Virus record (IMG/VR): IMGVR_UViG_3300046780_000371
Location: 1-46,675 of that record
Direction: 5' to 3' (one strand)
Length of the DNA stretch: 46,675 nt
Source of the DNA: a virus
Positions within the stretch are counted from its first letter, which is position 1; the number at the start of each line of letters is the position of its first letter. Made by a program: the position numbers and the translations under genes. The notes under the pieces are model-generated. The model saw nothing but the letters and a program-made list of their open reading frames with translations, did not search any database and had not been told where the DNA came from. Below are positions 5,223-12,391 of the stretch, piece by piece.

Positions 5223-7113
5223 GCTTGCCGGACCCGTCGACGCAGGTCACGGTGTAGACCACGCCATGGCGCGATCCATCCGTGCTGTCGCTGGTGTAGT
5301 GGATGAACGGCCCGGCGGCAATCCCCTGCTGCCAGCTCGAGTCGGCGTCGGACGCATCCGGCGACCATGTCTGGACGCACTGGTCATACTTCCGGAGGCC
5401 GGCCGCGACCTTATCGACGCGGAGGATCCGATTCGCCGAGACAAATCGCACGATCACGCGCGGGTTGTCGGCCGCCCATTCCTTGGACTTCACTATTTCG
5501 ACTTCCTGCCAGGCGCCATATTCCTGAGGCGAATGGTTGAGGTCGACGGCCGCTTGGCCGGGGGCACAGGCGGCAATATTGCTATTGTGCAGCAGCACAT
5601 AACAGCGAGCGGGTAAATTCATGTCTGGTAACTCCTGAGGTGGAACGGGAATCGGTGCAGGCGTCGGCGTCGGTTTCGGCGTCGGTTTTGGCTGTGGCGT
5701 AACCACTGGAGCCAGATGCGGGGCCGTAATACCCGCAAACAACGCCTGCCAGCCTGCCCAGATTTCTGGATGGTCGTCCCAGCCGGTGGCGCGGCCACCC
5801 GCGCTAAAGGCCAAGATCCCTTCGACGTTTGAATGCTCTATCGCTAATTGCCCGTAGAGGGCCGCCAGCGGCTCTAGGTTCGACGCATTGGACGTATTGG
5901 ACGTATAGGCCTGCGCTATCAATACGGCGCGTCCTACGGCCTTACAGGCCGCTCCAATGCGATTCTTAAAGGCGGCCGCCGATTCACCGGCAAGCTGGTA
6001 GGCCTCGATGCCGATAACATCGGCTTGCGGGATCCAGACGCTTGGCTGGGGTCTGGGCCAATACACCAGCACCGGTAGGCCGCTAGCCTTCCCGGCCTTA
6101 ACGGCGGCGGCCGTGGCGGCTGGATCGCCTTCTGGATTACCAGCGACATACTGCAGGAAGGGTCGGCCGGTATCGGCATCGACGACCTGCATCTTGTTGT
6201 CAACAGGCAAGATACAGTTGAAAGGCTCAAGCACTTTGCCCGCGACTTGTCCAGGCTTATACGGGAACACAAAGAACCCAAGCCAGAGCGGTCGTCCGAC
6301 ATGCGGGACCGGCGTGGGCTGCGCGACGGGCACCAGCGCCTGCCGTGGCTGGCTCCGGTCAACGGGGCGATTCACGCAGTCGCCTGGGCCCTCGCCCTGC
6401 GACGTCGACCACGCCACCACCAGCTCGCCATTTACGGCGACCGCGTCATGGTTGAACGCAATCGGGCGGCTCTCTAAGACATAGCCATCCTTAGCGCCGT
6501 CCACGTGGGCCACCAGCCCAAGATCTGGCGCGTAGTAGACCAGCCAGACTTCGGAACCGAGATCCACGCGGCGAATCTTGCCGGATGCGACCGCTGGCCG
6601 TGGCATCGGACAACCGATGCTTCGGACGGCGATCCCGTCATACCAGATGGCGGACTCTGGGCCGAGCACCTGCAGGGCGTACTCGTCCAACACGGCCGCG
6701 CCCGGGATCGGGAACTGGGAGGCGCCGGTCTGGAGCACGAGGCCATAGCCGCTGCCACGGTTGGGGCAATAGGCCAGCGTGCCGTTCAGGCCCGCCCCGC
6801 GCACATCGCCGCCGGCCGGGAGATTCGGCAGCGAACCGGTCAGGCCAATGTCTGGGCGCCACGCCAGCCACTGACCACCGCCTGCGGCGATTTCGTTGTC
6901 CCCGACGCCCAGCACGGCTACCTGTGACGGGTCGGCGACATTCACCTTCAGGAGCTGCCATGGGCCGAGGGCGTTCGAATTCACTACGATATGGTCATCG
7001 TCGAACCACGAGGCTGGGCCGCCACCGGGGCTGATAATGACGCGGCCGTCTACCGAGGCCGGCCCACTACCTACACCGAGCAACGCTTGGCCGCGACTAT
7101 TTAATCTGGGCAT
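5212..7113 (-). CDS. Large multidomain tail-associated protein, beta-propeller/glycosidase-like
   Basis: The ATG at 7113, 17 bases inside the HNH gene, gives 633 residues. An upstream start at 7149 is in frame but overlaps further. The N-terminal part (about 1-250) is Gly-rich and beta-strand-rich (ISPGGGPASWFDDDHIVVN, VWLVYYAPDLGLVAHVDG), as in propeller-like modules. The middle (about 280-480) resembles a TIM-barrel hydrolase (VLVYWPRPQ, DVIGIEAYQLAG, GILAFSAGG). A Pro/Lys/Thr linker follows at about 490-510. The C-terminal 120 residues look like a beta-trefoil/fascin-type module (VIVRFVSANRILRVD). A host-surface polysaccharide role is inferred. It ends in a T5 run just before TAG, see the slip-site entry. 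Confidence 0.65.
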   Translation of the reverse strand: MPRLNSRGQALLGVGSGPASVDGRVIISPGGGPASWFDDDHIVVNSNALGPWQLLKVNVADPSQVAVLGVGDNEIAAGGGQWLAWRPDIGLTGSLPNLPAGGDVRGAGLNGTLAYCPNRGSGYGLVLQTGASQFPIPGAAVLDEYALQVLGPESAIWYDGIAVRSIGCPMPRPAVASGKIRRVDLGSEVWLVYYAPDLGLVAHVDGAKDGYVLESRPIAFNHDAVAVNGELVVAWSTSQGEGPGDCVNRPVDRSQPRQALVPVAQPTPVPHVGRPLWLGFFVFPYKPGQVAGKVLEPFNCILPVDNKMQVVDADTGRPFLQYVAGNPEGDPAATAAAVKAGKASGLPVLVYWPRPQPSVWIPQADVIGIEAYQLAGESAAAFKNRIGAACKAVGRAVLIAQAYTSNTSNASNLEPLAALYGQLAIEHSNVEGILAFSAGGRATGWDDHPEIWAGWQALFAGITAPHLAPVVTPQPKPTPKPTPTPAPIPVPPQELPDMNLPARCYVLLHNSNIAACAPGQAAVDLNHSPQEYGAWQEVEIVKSKEWAADNPRVIVRFVSANRILRVDKVAAGLRKYDQCVQTWSPDASDADSSWQQGIAAGPFIHYTSDSTDGSRHGVVYTVTCVDGSGKLFR

Positions 7114-7378
7114 CGTCGTCCATAGGAAAGAGCGTGAGCGATTCCACATCGCTCAGGTCGTCCGGGTCGAATGCCCGGACCGTTTCGTAGCGCTCCAGCG
7201 TCTTGAGCCGGTGACAGTTACAGCAGAGCAAACCGACGCGCGCAAGGTTGCGCTGAAGGTGTCGGTAATACGCCGCGCCAGAGAAGTGGTCGCGGTCTTT
7301 CTTGCCGTCGCCATACCGATGGTCGACGTCGAGAAGCCTGATATCGTCGATGCCGCAGCGTTCGCAGCGGCTACCCAA
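7097..7378 (-). CDS. HNH-family endonuclease-like protein
   Basis: This 93-residue protein has a Cys-Glu-Arg-Cys-Gly knuckle (5-9), the Asp-Val-Asp-His core (17-20), and a second knuckle Leu-Leu-Cys-Cys-Asn-Cys-His-Arg-Leu-Lys-Thr (50-60). This is the layout of small HNH nucleases with a structural zinc: CxxC, DHxxG, then CxxCH. The terminal HNH residue would be the His of CNCHRLK. The C-terminus is acidic. Many siphophages carry a free-standing HNH protein linked to terminase for packaging, but here it lies far from terS/terL. It could instead be a homing-type nuclease. It is followed by the large tail protein with a 17-base overlap. Confidence 0.8.
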   Translation of the reverse strand: MGSRCERCGIDDIRLLDVDHRYGDGKKDRDHFSGAAYYRHLQRNLARVGLLCCNCHRLKTLERYETVRAFDPDDLSDVESLTLFPMDDDAQIK

Positions 7379-7386
7379 GAGGCGGA

Positions 7387-7572
7387 TTAGGTCGAGTCGT
7401 TCTTTCGTGAGGCTCTATCGAATTCTACGAATGCGAGTTTGTTAGCGAATTGCTGCAATGCGACTTCGCTATACGCTTCGCGCAGCGCCTGAGACCACCA
7501 CGGCGCTGGCGGCGGATCCGTGAGCATCTGCTCGACGGCGTCGACCTTGTCTAGCGTTTGTTCTGGATCCAT
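7387..7572 (-). CDS. Hypothetical protein, 61 aa
   Basis: An acidic N-terminal helix (PEQTLDKVDAVEQML) is followed by a Pro-rich turn with Trp-Trp and a second amphipathic helix. There is no signal peptide or metal site. It starts at ATG 7572 and overlaps the end of a small membrane-protein gene (7551-7661) by 22 bases. The 61 residues resemble no family I know. Coding status rests on overlap packing and composition. Confidence 0.5.
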   Translation of the reverse strand: MDPEQTLDKVDAVEQMLTDPPPAPWWSQALREAYSEVALQQFANKLAFVEFDRASRKNDST

Positions 7573-7661
7573 CGCGCGATCGCTATGACAAGAATACCCA
7601 CATAGAGCCAGCCCAAGACATGGAAGACGACTGGACTGGGCAAGCTATTCGGATCGAACAT
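7551..7661 (-). CDS. Tiny single-span membrane protein, 36 aa
   Basis: The minus-strand frame from ATG 7661 to TAG 7551-7553 encodes 36 residues. A hydrophobic stretch VVFHVLGWLYVGILVIAIA (about residues 11-29) is long enough for one membrane span and is followed by Arg/Lys. It overlaps the preceding gene's stop and the next gene's start, as neighbours here do. It sits a few genes after the lysis cassette, so an accessory lysis role is possible but unproven. Confidence 0.45.
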   Translation of the reverse strand: MFDPNSLPSPVVFHVLGWLYVGILVIAIARWIQNKR

Positions 7662-7815
7662 ACAGCGAGATCCGCTCGTCGCAGTTCGGACACGCGAGAT
7701 AGCGCATAAAATCGTCGACGTGCTTCACGATGAATTCCGGATAGGACAGGTTCCCGGCCTTATCTTCGCTGGGCGCCGCGCACCTATCATGGATGATCGA
7801 AAGGGTGATGTTCAC
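7645..7815 (-). CDS. Small zinc-knuckle protein
   Basis: The frame ends at TAG 7645-7647. A GTG at 7815 gives 56 residues and a 28-base overlap with the upstream gene. An ATG at 7866 is also in frame but overlaps by 80 bases. The C-terminal part has Ala-Cys-Pro-Asn-Cys-Asp (41-46), a single CxxC knuckle, with another Cys near residue 12 that could complete a site. It is one of three small Cys-pair proteins in this 1-kb stretch. Function is unknown. Confidence 0.5.
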   Translation of the reverse strand: MNITLSIIHDRCAAPSEDKAGNLSYPEFIVKHVDDFMRYLACPNCDERISLYVRSE

Positions 7816-8014
7816 AGTAAGTTTTCCAAGCTCCTTCAGCCGACAGCGGTAAGCGTTCGCGCACAAACCACGTATAGAACGAATCCCAGCAGGGGTTGCA
7901 AATCACGAGGCTCTTTGGAATCGGCGTCAAGCACCGCTCGCAGAGCCGGTTGCAGATCAGTAATTGCTCGACGACATCGATCCGGTCCATCGGCATACGC
8001 TGCCTCGGCCGCAT
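7787..8014 (-). CDS. Small zinc-ribbon protein, 75 aa
   Basis: The ATG at 8014, one base after the stop of the upstream gene, gives 75 residues. An earlier in-frame ATG at 8080 lies inside the upstream gene and adds only an Arg/Ser-rich shadow sequence. Cys-Glu-Arg-Cys and Cys-Asn-Pro-Cys pairs about 13 residues apart (near residues 26-42) form a probable four-Cys zinc ribbon. An aromatic helix follows (WDSFYTWFVRERL), and the protein ends in His/Asp/Pro. It may act as a small nucleic-acid-binding or protein-binding factor. Confidence 0.6.
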   Translation of the reverse strand: MRPRQRMPMDRIDVVEQLLICNRLCERCLTPIPKSLVICNPCWDSFYTWFVRERLPLSAEGAWKTYCEHHPFDHP

Positions 8015-8015
8015 C

Positions 8016-8957
8016 TTAGAACGAGGCGGTGAAGGCAAATCCATAGCGCGCGACTTTCTGCTTCTGGACGTCGATGCCAATAAACGGGCTCACCCAGACA
8101 TCGCGCAGCGGCTGATGCTTGATCTGGCCGAGGTTCACGGAGAACGGCAAGAGGCCGGCTTCCTTCACCTTGCTGGTCACGAACAGAACCGGCGTCAGCA
8201 CCGAATAGGTCGTGTCTTCTGCCGCCTTCGTCCGACCGTGCCGGATGAACTGCAGGCCGACCACGGCGCCCTCCGCACCCTGCGCCCATGCCACGCCAGC
8301 CTGCACGGTCGGGTGCAGGTTCCAGTGCGGCTTGGTCTGGTCCGCGTAGACGCTCACGGTTTGCACATTGTGCAATGGCGTGCGCTTGTCTGCCGGGCCG
8401 ACCTCAAAGACCTTGACGTCGGTAAACGGCTTCCCGTCCTTGAGTCGACCGGTCGTGCTGAGGACTTCGAAGTTCTGGGTCAGGCTATAGGTCGCATCCG
8501 TCCCGTTCTGAATAAAGGTCAGGCGCCAGTCCTTAAACTGCTGAACGGTCGGCTGCGTCATATGCCACGGCAGTAGCCCAGTCGGCACGGTCTCCGTCGG
8601 CACCGTCTCAATCTTGCCGGACCCGGTCGACTGCAGCATGGCCATCGTCTGATTAAGCTGGACCACTGTGGACTTCAGCTTGGCGTTCTCCGCCAGCAAC
8701 TTATTGACTTCGGCCTTGTCCTGAATGTAGACCAGCTTATCGACCACTTTAGGCGTCAGCTTTGTCGCGTCGACCTGCACCGTCGTTGTGTCTGGCGTCG
8801 TCTTCGTGACAACCGGTGGCGCCTGCGTCGGAATGCCCAGCCACAACAGCAACATCAACAGCACCGAGACGGTCATGACCAACGCCGCGAGTTCCTCGGC
8901 CATGCGGAGGCCAATCGTCGCCACGAGTCCGGCCCACAGTTTCTTAACGTACCCCAT
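8016..8957 (-). CDS. Membrane-anchored coiled-coil protein, spanin-like candidate
   Basis: This 313-residue protein directly follows the holin. Residues about 24-43 form one membrane span (LVMTVSVLLMLLLWLGIP) after a short positive N-terminus, which suggests an anchored protein with a periplasmic body. A Thr/Val-rich linker and a coiled-coil-like segment follow (DKAEVNKLLAENAKLKSTVVQLNQTMAML, about 82-110). A beta-rich C-terminal half ends in alternating hydrophobics and a terminal Phe (ARYGFAFTASF), as in outer-membrane barrel proteins. The order SleB lysin, holin, then an anchored coiled-coil protein fits a lysis role bridging the two membranes. This is inference; a tail or adhesion function is possible. 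It also contains palindrome copy 2. Confidence 0.6.
   Translation of the reverse strand: MGYVKKLWAGLVATIGLRMAEELAALVMTVSVLLMLLLWLGIPTQAPPVVTKTTPDTTTVQVDATKLTPKVVDKLVYIQDKAEVNKLLAENAKLKSTVVQLNQTMAMLQSTGSGKIETVPTETVPTGLLPWHMTQPTVQQFKDWRLTFIQNGTDATYSLTQNFEVLSTTGRLKDGKPFTDVKVFEVGPADKRTPLHNVQTVSVYADQTKPHWNLHPTVQAGVAWAQGAEGAVVGLQFIRHGRTKAAEDTTYSVLTPVLFVTSKVKEAGLLPFSVNLGQIKHQPLRDVWVSPFIGIDVQKQKVARYGFAFTASF
8361..8375. repeat. Palindrome TTGCACA-T-TGTGCAA, copy 2 (intragenic)
   Basis: The same perfect 7-1-7 palindrome as at 996-1010, here within the membrane-anchored protein gene. On the coding strand it reads in the same codon phase (TTG CAC AAT GTG CAA: Leu-His-Asn-Val-Gln). Confidence 0.75.
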
Positions 8958-9475
8958 TACTCACCCTTGATGCGCTTCATCGAGCGCGATCCGAACCAGA
9001 ATCCAATCACAGCCGCGAACAAGCTGGCACTGTCGGCGTCCCAGATCGCTGGCAGCAAGACCACAACCGAGAGATTTTCCAAGAGCAGGCCTTTGATCAG
9101 CCCGCTCATCTTGACGGCGAAGAAGAGACCGAAGAAGAGATACGTCACGATCGGGCGGACGGTCCCCTTCATAAACTCCAGAATCGCCTCAATCCTTGAC
9201 GGCGGTGGCTCGTCATCCACGAGCGTCAGCGCCGCCGTCAGCGCCGCCGTCTGCGCGTTAATGGCCTGGGTAATCGCCGTCGCCGCCTGCGTGATGTGCG
9301 CACCGTTCGCATTCGCCGCATTCGCTTCGGCGTTCATCGCCTGCACGAGGCTGGCGTTCATCTGGGCCAGCTTGTCCTTGCTCTCTAGCCGCTGCCGGAT
9401 AATATCCAGCACGGTCGGGAGGATTGAGGCGCCGAACCCCAGACACGCGCCAACGGCGGTTCCCATCCAGCTCAT
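8957..9475 (-). CDS. Holin, three-transmembrane type
   Basis: From ATG 9475, which shares a base with the lysin stop (TAATG), the product is 172 residues. It has an N-terminal hydrophobic segment (TAVGACLGFGASILPTV), a long Ala/Asn/Gln-rich helical middle, and two close membrane spans near the C-terminus (PIVTYLFFGLFFAVK and LFAAVIGFWFGSRS). The FWFGSRSMKR ending is what I remember of the Holin_3TMs family (PF11351), found in gene-transfer-agent and phage lysis cassettes. Holins open the inner membrane at a set time so the lysin can reach peptidoglycan. Immediate linkage to the SleB-type lysin supports the call. Confidence 0.8.
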   Translation of the reverse strand: MSWMGTAVGACLGFGASILPTVLDIIRQRLESKDKLAQMNASLVQAMNAEANAANANGAHITQAATAITQAINAQTAALTAALTLVDDEPPPSRIEAILEFMKGTVRPIVTYLFFGLFFAVKMSGLIKGLLLENLSVVVLLPAIWDADSASLFAAVIGFWFGSRSMKRIKGE

Positions 9476-9930
9476 TACTTGATGCCTGCGAAAAACAATT
9501 GCCGCCCAACCTTCAGCGTCGGCTGCTGACCCTTCGCCCATGCTGGCGGCTTCAGCTTATACAACGCCTCGGTCACGTAGTGCGTCGACCCTTGCACGCT
9601 ATCTGGCAGCGTCCCGTCGACCACCTCTAGGGCGATATGCAGGCAGCCTTCAATCGTGCTATCCAGTAGGCCGCTCGCCAGCTTCTGTCCTTCATGAATA
9701 AGCGCAAGATAGTCGGCCTGCCCTGCGCTCTCCTTCCAGCACGAGAACTGCCACGGCGCCAAGCACACCGCTCGAGCCGTCGGACCAAACCGCTTCGCCT
9801 TCACGCGATTCACAATCACGCTGGCCACGGCTTCCAGGCCCATCTGGCCCTCGCCTCTCGCCTCACCGTAGAGCGTCAGCGCGACAATCTCGTCGTCGGT
9901 GAGCTGCGCGATGAGATCCTGATCACTCAT
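9475..9930 (-). CDS. Endolysin, SleB-like cell-wall hydrolase
   Basis: This 151-residue protein matches the cell-wall hydrolase SleB / Hydrolase_2 family (PF07486). Motifs are ALTLYGEARGE (17-27) with the likely catalytic Glu 23, then AVASVIVNRV (34-43) and CLAPWQFSCW (56-65). The family cleaves peptidoglycan glycan strands or acts as an amidase-type spore-cortex enzyme. In phages it serves as the lysin. There is no signal peptide, so release depends on the holin encoded immediately downstream. ATG 9930 overlaps the stop of the preceding gene by 8 bases. Confidence 0.88.
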   Translation of the reverse strand: MSDQDLIAQLTDDEIVALTLYGEARGEGQMGLEAVASVIVNRVKAKRFGPTARAVCLAPWQFSCWKESAGQADYLALIHEGQKLASGLLDSTIEGCLHIALEVVDGTLPDSVQGSTHYVTEALYKLKPPAWAKGQQPTLKVGRQLFFAGIK

Positions 9931-10156
9931 TGAAGATCACGTTCTGCACGCCGTCGAGTCCGGGCTCGACCTTGAACTTCAGCTGCGACGCCAAGCGATT
10001 CAACAGCGCCGGGCTCACGGAATAGGCCGCATGCCCACGCTTGGTCTTAAACTGGACGCCGCCAGCCCGTAGCGCATTCACCAGCTTAATGGTCCGGTCA
10101 TGGCGCGGAAGTGTGGTCATATCAAGAGCTGGAGGAAACGTCACGAAGGTGCTCAT
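9923..10156 (-). CDS. Hypothetical protein, 77 aa
   Basis: A small soluble alpha/beta protein with a basic middle (GGVQFKTKRGHAAYSVSPALL) and an amphipathic helix (LNRLASQLKF). The fold might resemble a small nucleic-acid-binding domain, but no family is recognised. The ATG at 10156 overlaps the stop of the dNMP kinase gene by 4 bases. A second ATG (MTTLPRH) 11 codons later is possible. It is co-transcribed with the lysin. Confidence 0.6.
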   Translation of the reverse strand: MSTFVTFPPALDMTTLPRHDRTIKLVNALRAGGVQFKTKRGHAAYSVSPALLNRLASQLKFKVEPGLDGVQNVIFNE

Positions 10157-10698
10157 TTAGCCGCCTGTACAGATTGGTCGATGTTGAAGAAGACTTCAGT
10201 CGCCGCCACCATGAGGTCGCCAGCGCTTCGGTCGTTACGGATCGTAAAGTCAAAGACTGCGTGATCGATATCCACCTCTGAGATGTCGTCGGCCGGTCGG
10301 TCGTCGGCGACGAACAAGGAGCCGTCGTCTTTGTAGCGCACCACGCGAATCGTGTAGCCACCGACGGAGTGAATAAAATTCAGCTCGTTCCGCATCCGCA
10401 CATCGGAAACGACGGCGTAGCGCGGCCGCACTTCGTCTACCCAGTGATACAGCGCGCGAATCCAGACATCCGGATCTTCATCACGCTTCTCTTTGCCGAT
10501 GCGCTGAAGCAGCGCCCCGTCCTTCTTTGTCATGCCATGCACGACACGACAGTGCGCCTTTAGCTGATCGCCGAAGGCAAAGCGCTTCGCCTTGCTGTAG
10601 CGACTCACGATCGCCTCGGCCACCGTGTCTTTCCCGTGCCTCGCCTTATTCCCGATACCTATGAACGTCGTGCCTGGAATCGGTGCGTAGTTATTCAT
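10153..10698 (-). CDS. Deoxynucleoside monophosphate kinase-like protein
   Basis: This 181-residue protein has a P-loop of the type seen in phage dNMP kinases: GIGNKARHGKDT (14-25), where Gly-Lys-Asp-Thr replaces GKS/T. Further motifs are SDVRMRNE (98-105), a marker of this family, and an acidic stretch near residues 130-145. Such enzymes phosphorylate dNMPs to dNDPs to feed phage DNA synthesis. It overlaps the metallophosphoesterase stop by 8 bases and the next gene by 4. The call is fairly firm for the superfamily and less so for substrate. Confidence 0.78.
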   Translation of the reverse strand: MNNYAPIPGTTFIGIGNKARHGKDTVAEAIVSRYSKAKRFAFGDQLKAHCRVVHGMTKKDGALLQRIGKEKRDEDPDVWIRALYHWVDEVRPRYAVVSDVRMRNELNFIHSVGGYTIRVVRYKDDGSLFVADDRPADDISEVDIDHAVFDFTIRNDRSAGDLMVAATEVFFNIDQSVQAAK

Positions 10699-11875
10699 CG
10701 GGCACCGTGTAATGCGCCGTCCCGATTAAGCCTTCCTTCGCGTCCCACACGTAGGCCTCCGCGCCACGCAGGTTGCCGACATAGAGATTCTCACTATGCC
10801 ACGCGTCCGCGCTACAGAGCGCCGGCGAGACCCGGACCTTGACGCCGTGAAACTCGGTGACGCGTGACTGGTGGATATGACCGACGTGTGCCTCACGATA
10901 CTTGGTCGAGCCAAACATCGCGGGCTGCTCGGTCGCCATCAGGAGCGGCCAGTCCGGCGCCTTGCCTTTGTCACCGTGAAAGAACAGCAGCATGACCTGC
11001 CCGTATTGAACGTACTTGCGCGGATTCGGCTCATTGCGGACGTGCACATGCGGTGTCGCGTGGTAGTAGCACTCCAGCGAATCGCCGAGATGCCAGACAC
11101 CCAAGCAATCGTGATTCCCTTGCACCATGATCACTTCGACGGGCGCGAGCTGCATCAGCTTATTGATGGCTCGCGTAATCATCCGGCGACCAGCGATAAA
11201 GCTTTTCTGGTAGCGCGAGTCCGTGTCGAGGATCGTGCCGCCGGTCGTCGTGCCCTGCTTGGTATCGGAATGGAAGAAATCATTCCCAACCGGCAGATAG
11301 ACACGGTCAAATTTGTAGCTGCTCGTGCGTTCGATGAGGGCGTCTACCGCCGCGTCAAAGACCTGCTCGGCAATCTTCGTGTCGTAATTCGCGCCTCCGG
11401 TTTCCTCTGACCACGCTAGTTTTCCAATGTGCAAGTCCGGGATCGCAATCTCCAATGCGCGCCCGGTAGACTTCGTAGGCGTTTTGACTTTAACAGACGG
11501 AACCTTGGCTTTGACATCGGCCTTCAGAGCCTCTATCTCCGCTTTGATTGCAACCATCTCCACGCGGCGCCGCAGATTGGCCTTAACTTGGAATTGCCCT
11601 TCGCCGGCCATCTGCCAGCTGTTGGCGACCCACTTATCGACCTGCCAGGTCTGCGTGTCGATGTTGCATACACGAATCAGATCGTCCAGCGTCTTGACCG
11701 GCTCGCTGGTCGACATGACGATTTCGCATTCGTTCCCTTCGACCTTAAGACTCTCCGTGGCGCCTCGCCGCTTTCCTCCGGCACACGACGCACATTGTTT
11801 GGACCGCCGTTGTTTCTGTTCGCCGCAGGCGCAGAGATCAAGTGCGACTCCGCTGCGGCTCGCTGTAGTAGTCAA
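10691..11875 (-). CDS. Metallophosphoesterase, SbcD/exonuclease-like, with N-terminal zinc knuckle
   Basis: This 394-residue protein has a four-Cys cluster at its N-terminus (Cys 15, 17, 28, 31), a linker region with a Trp-rich segment (DTQTWQVDKWVANSW, about 73-87), and a metallophosphoesterase domain from about 140. Metal-binding motifs are PDLHIGK (146-152), VGNDFFHSD (196-204), VQGNHD (251-256), FFHGDKGK (298-305) and HVGHIHQ (330-336). The set resembles DNA-repair nucleases (SbcD/Mre11 class) and a phage family seen widely. A nuclease role in phage or host DNA processing is inferred. The start is TTG 11875, just after the preceding stop. It is distinct in sequence from the 164-residue phosphoesterase at 816. 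Confidence 0.85.
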   Translation of the reverse strand: MTTTASRSGVALDLCACGEQKQRRSKQCASCAGGKRRGATESLKVEGNECEIVMSTSEPVKTLDDLIRVCNIDTQTWQVDKWVANSWQMAGEGQFQVKANLRRRVEMVAIKAEIEALKADVKAKVPSVKVKTPTKSTGRALEIAIPDLHIGKLAWSEETGGANYDTKIAEQVFDAAVDALIERTSSYKFDRVYLPVGNDFFHSDTKQGTTTGGTILDTDSRYQKSFIAGRRMITRAINKLMQLAPVEVIMVQGNHDCLGVWHLGDSLECYYHATPHVHVRNEPNPRKYVQYGQVMLLFFHGDKGKAPDWPLLMATEQPAMFGSTKYREAHVGHIHQSRVTEFHGVKVRVSPALCSADAWHSENLYVGNLRGAEAYVWDAKEGLIGTAHYTVPDE

Positions 11876-11885
11876 TCGTCGCTTT

Positions 11886-12191
11886 CTAGGACAGCTGAAG
11901 ATATCGCTTCAGGGTCCGAAATTCGTGCTCGCCAACTTCGCGCTCAACGAGCTGCTGCAGGCCGTCCCGCCAACCACCACGCGGTTCGACGTCCGCTTGG
12001 CTAATCATCAGGAGCAGCATCGCCATCTGATCTTGGCTTATCTTGACGCCATCCCACGTCTCGCACGTCATACTGACCTGGATACCGTAGAGCTTGGAAC
12101 CACGCAGGTCGGTCTCGAAGAGCGTCTGCTCGGTCATGTCTTCGCCGCGCAAGTCTCGGTTCGACAGATCCTTCGCGGTATACTCACTCAT
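11886..12191 (-). CDS. Hypothetical protein with pentapeptide-repeat-like N-terminus
   Basis: From ATG 12191 the product is 101 residues; a GTG at 12209 is also in frame. Residues 5-40 carry A(D/N)LxxxDL-type spacing (LSNRDLRGEDMTEQTLFETDLRGSKLYG), resembling two to four coils of a pentapeptide-repeat helix. The C-terminal half is helical with many Gln/Met, then Arg/Glu-rich. Some pentapeptide proteins mimic DNA and inhibit gyrase, but too few coils are visible here for that claim. It ends 10 bases before the phosphoesterase start. Confidence 0.55.
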   Translation of the reverse strand: MSEYTAKDLSNRDLRGEDMTEQTLFETDLRGSKLYGIQVSMTCETWDGVKISQDQMAMLLLMISQADVEPRGGWRDGLQQLVEREVGEHEFRTLKRYLQLS

Positions 12192-12217
12192 TGCGTAACC
12201 ATGATACACAGGTTATG

Positions 12218-12236
12218 TGTGGGTTGTATGCCCACA
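12218..12236. promoter_or_regulatory. Small hairpin between two genes
   Basis: TGTGGG, 7-base loop, CCCACA: a perfect 6-bp stem in the 50-base gap between 12191 and 12242. No T run follows on either strand, so it is a weak terminator at best and may be a translational or RNA-stability element. Confidence 0.35.
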
Positions 12237-12241
12237 AAGTG

Positions 12242-12388
12242 TCATGGCTTCTTGTGCGGGTGCAGCACGTAGTGGATGGCGCTCTTGGTGTGATGCTTGA
12301 CCCAGCGCAACCCGACAACGGTCTCTCCGCCGATCCAGACGACACCGGAGATCGCGATGATAATCAGAAGCGTACGCGGATCAACCAT
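12242..12388 (-). CDS. Small single-span membrane protein, 48 aa
   Basis: The minus-strand frame from ATG 12388 to TGA 12242-12244 encodes 48 residues. Residues 6-20 form a hydrophobic span (TLLIIIAISGVVWIG) and the C-terminal half is basic and His-rich (KHHTK, HPHKK). A GAGG ribosome site lies 9 bases upstream, in the last codons of the large tail protein, whose stop is 3 bases before this ATG. It lies between tail and lysis genes, so a role in lysis or at the membrane during infection is plausible but not shown. Confidence 0.55.
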   Translation of the reverse strand: MVDPRTLLIIIAISGVVWIGGETVVGLRWVKHHTKSAIHYVLHPHKKP

Positions 12389-12391
12389 GAC

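Noticed and set aside
5146-5380. In-frame N-terminal extension of the 324-aa protein up to 5380
   Set aside because: Upstream of 5212 the extension is an Arg-rich shadow of the large tail protein. Only the part from 5212 to 5146 looks coding.
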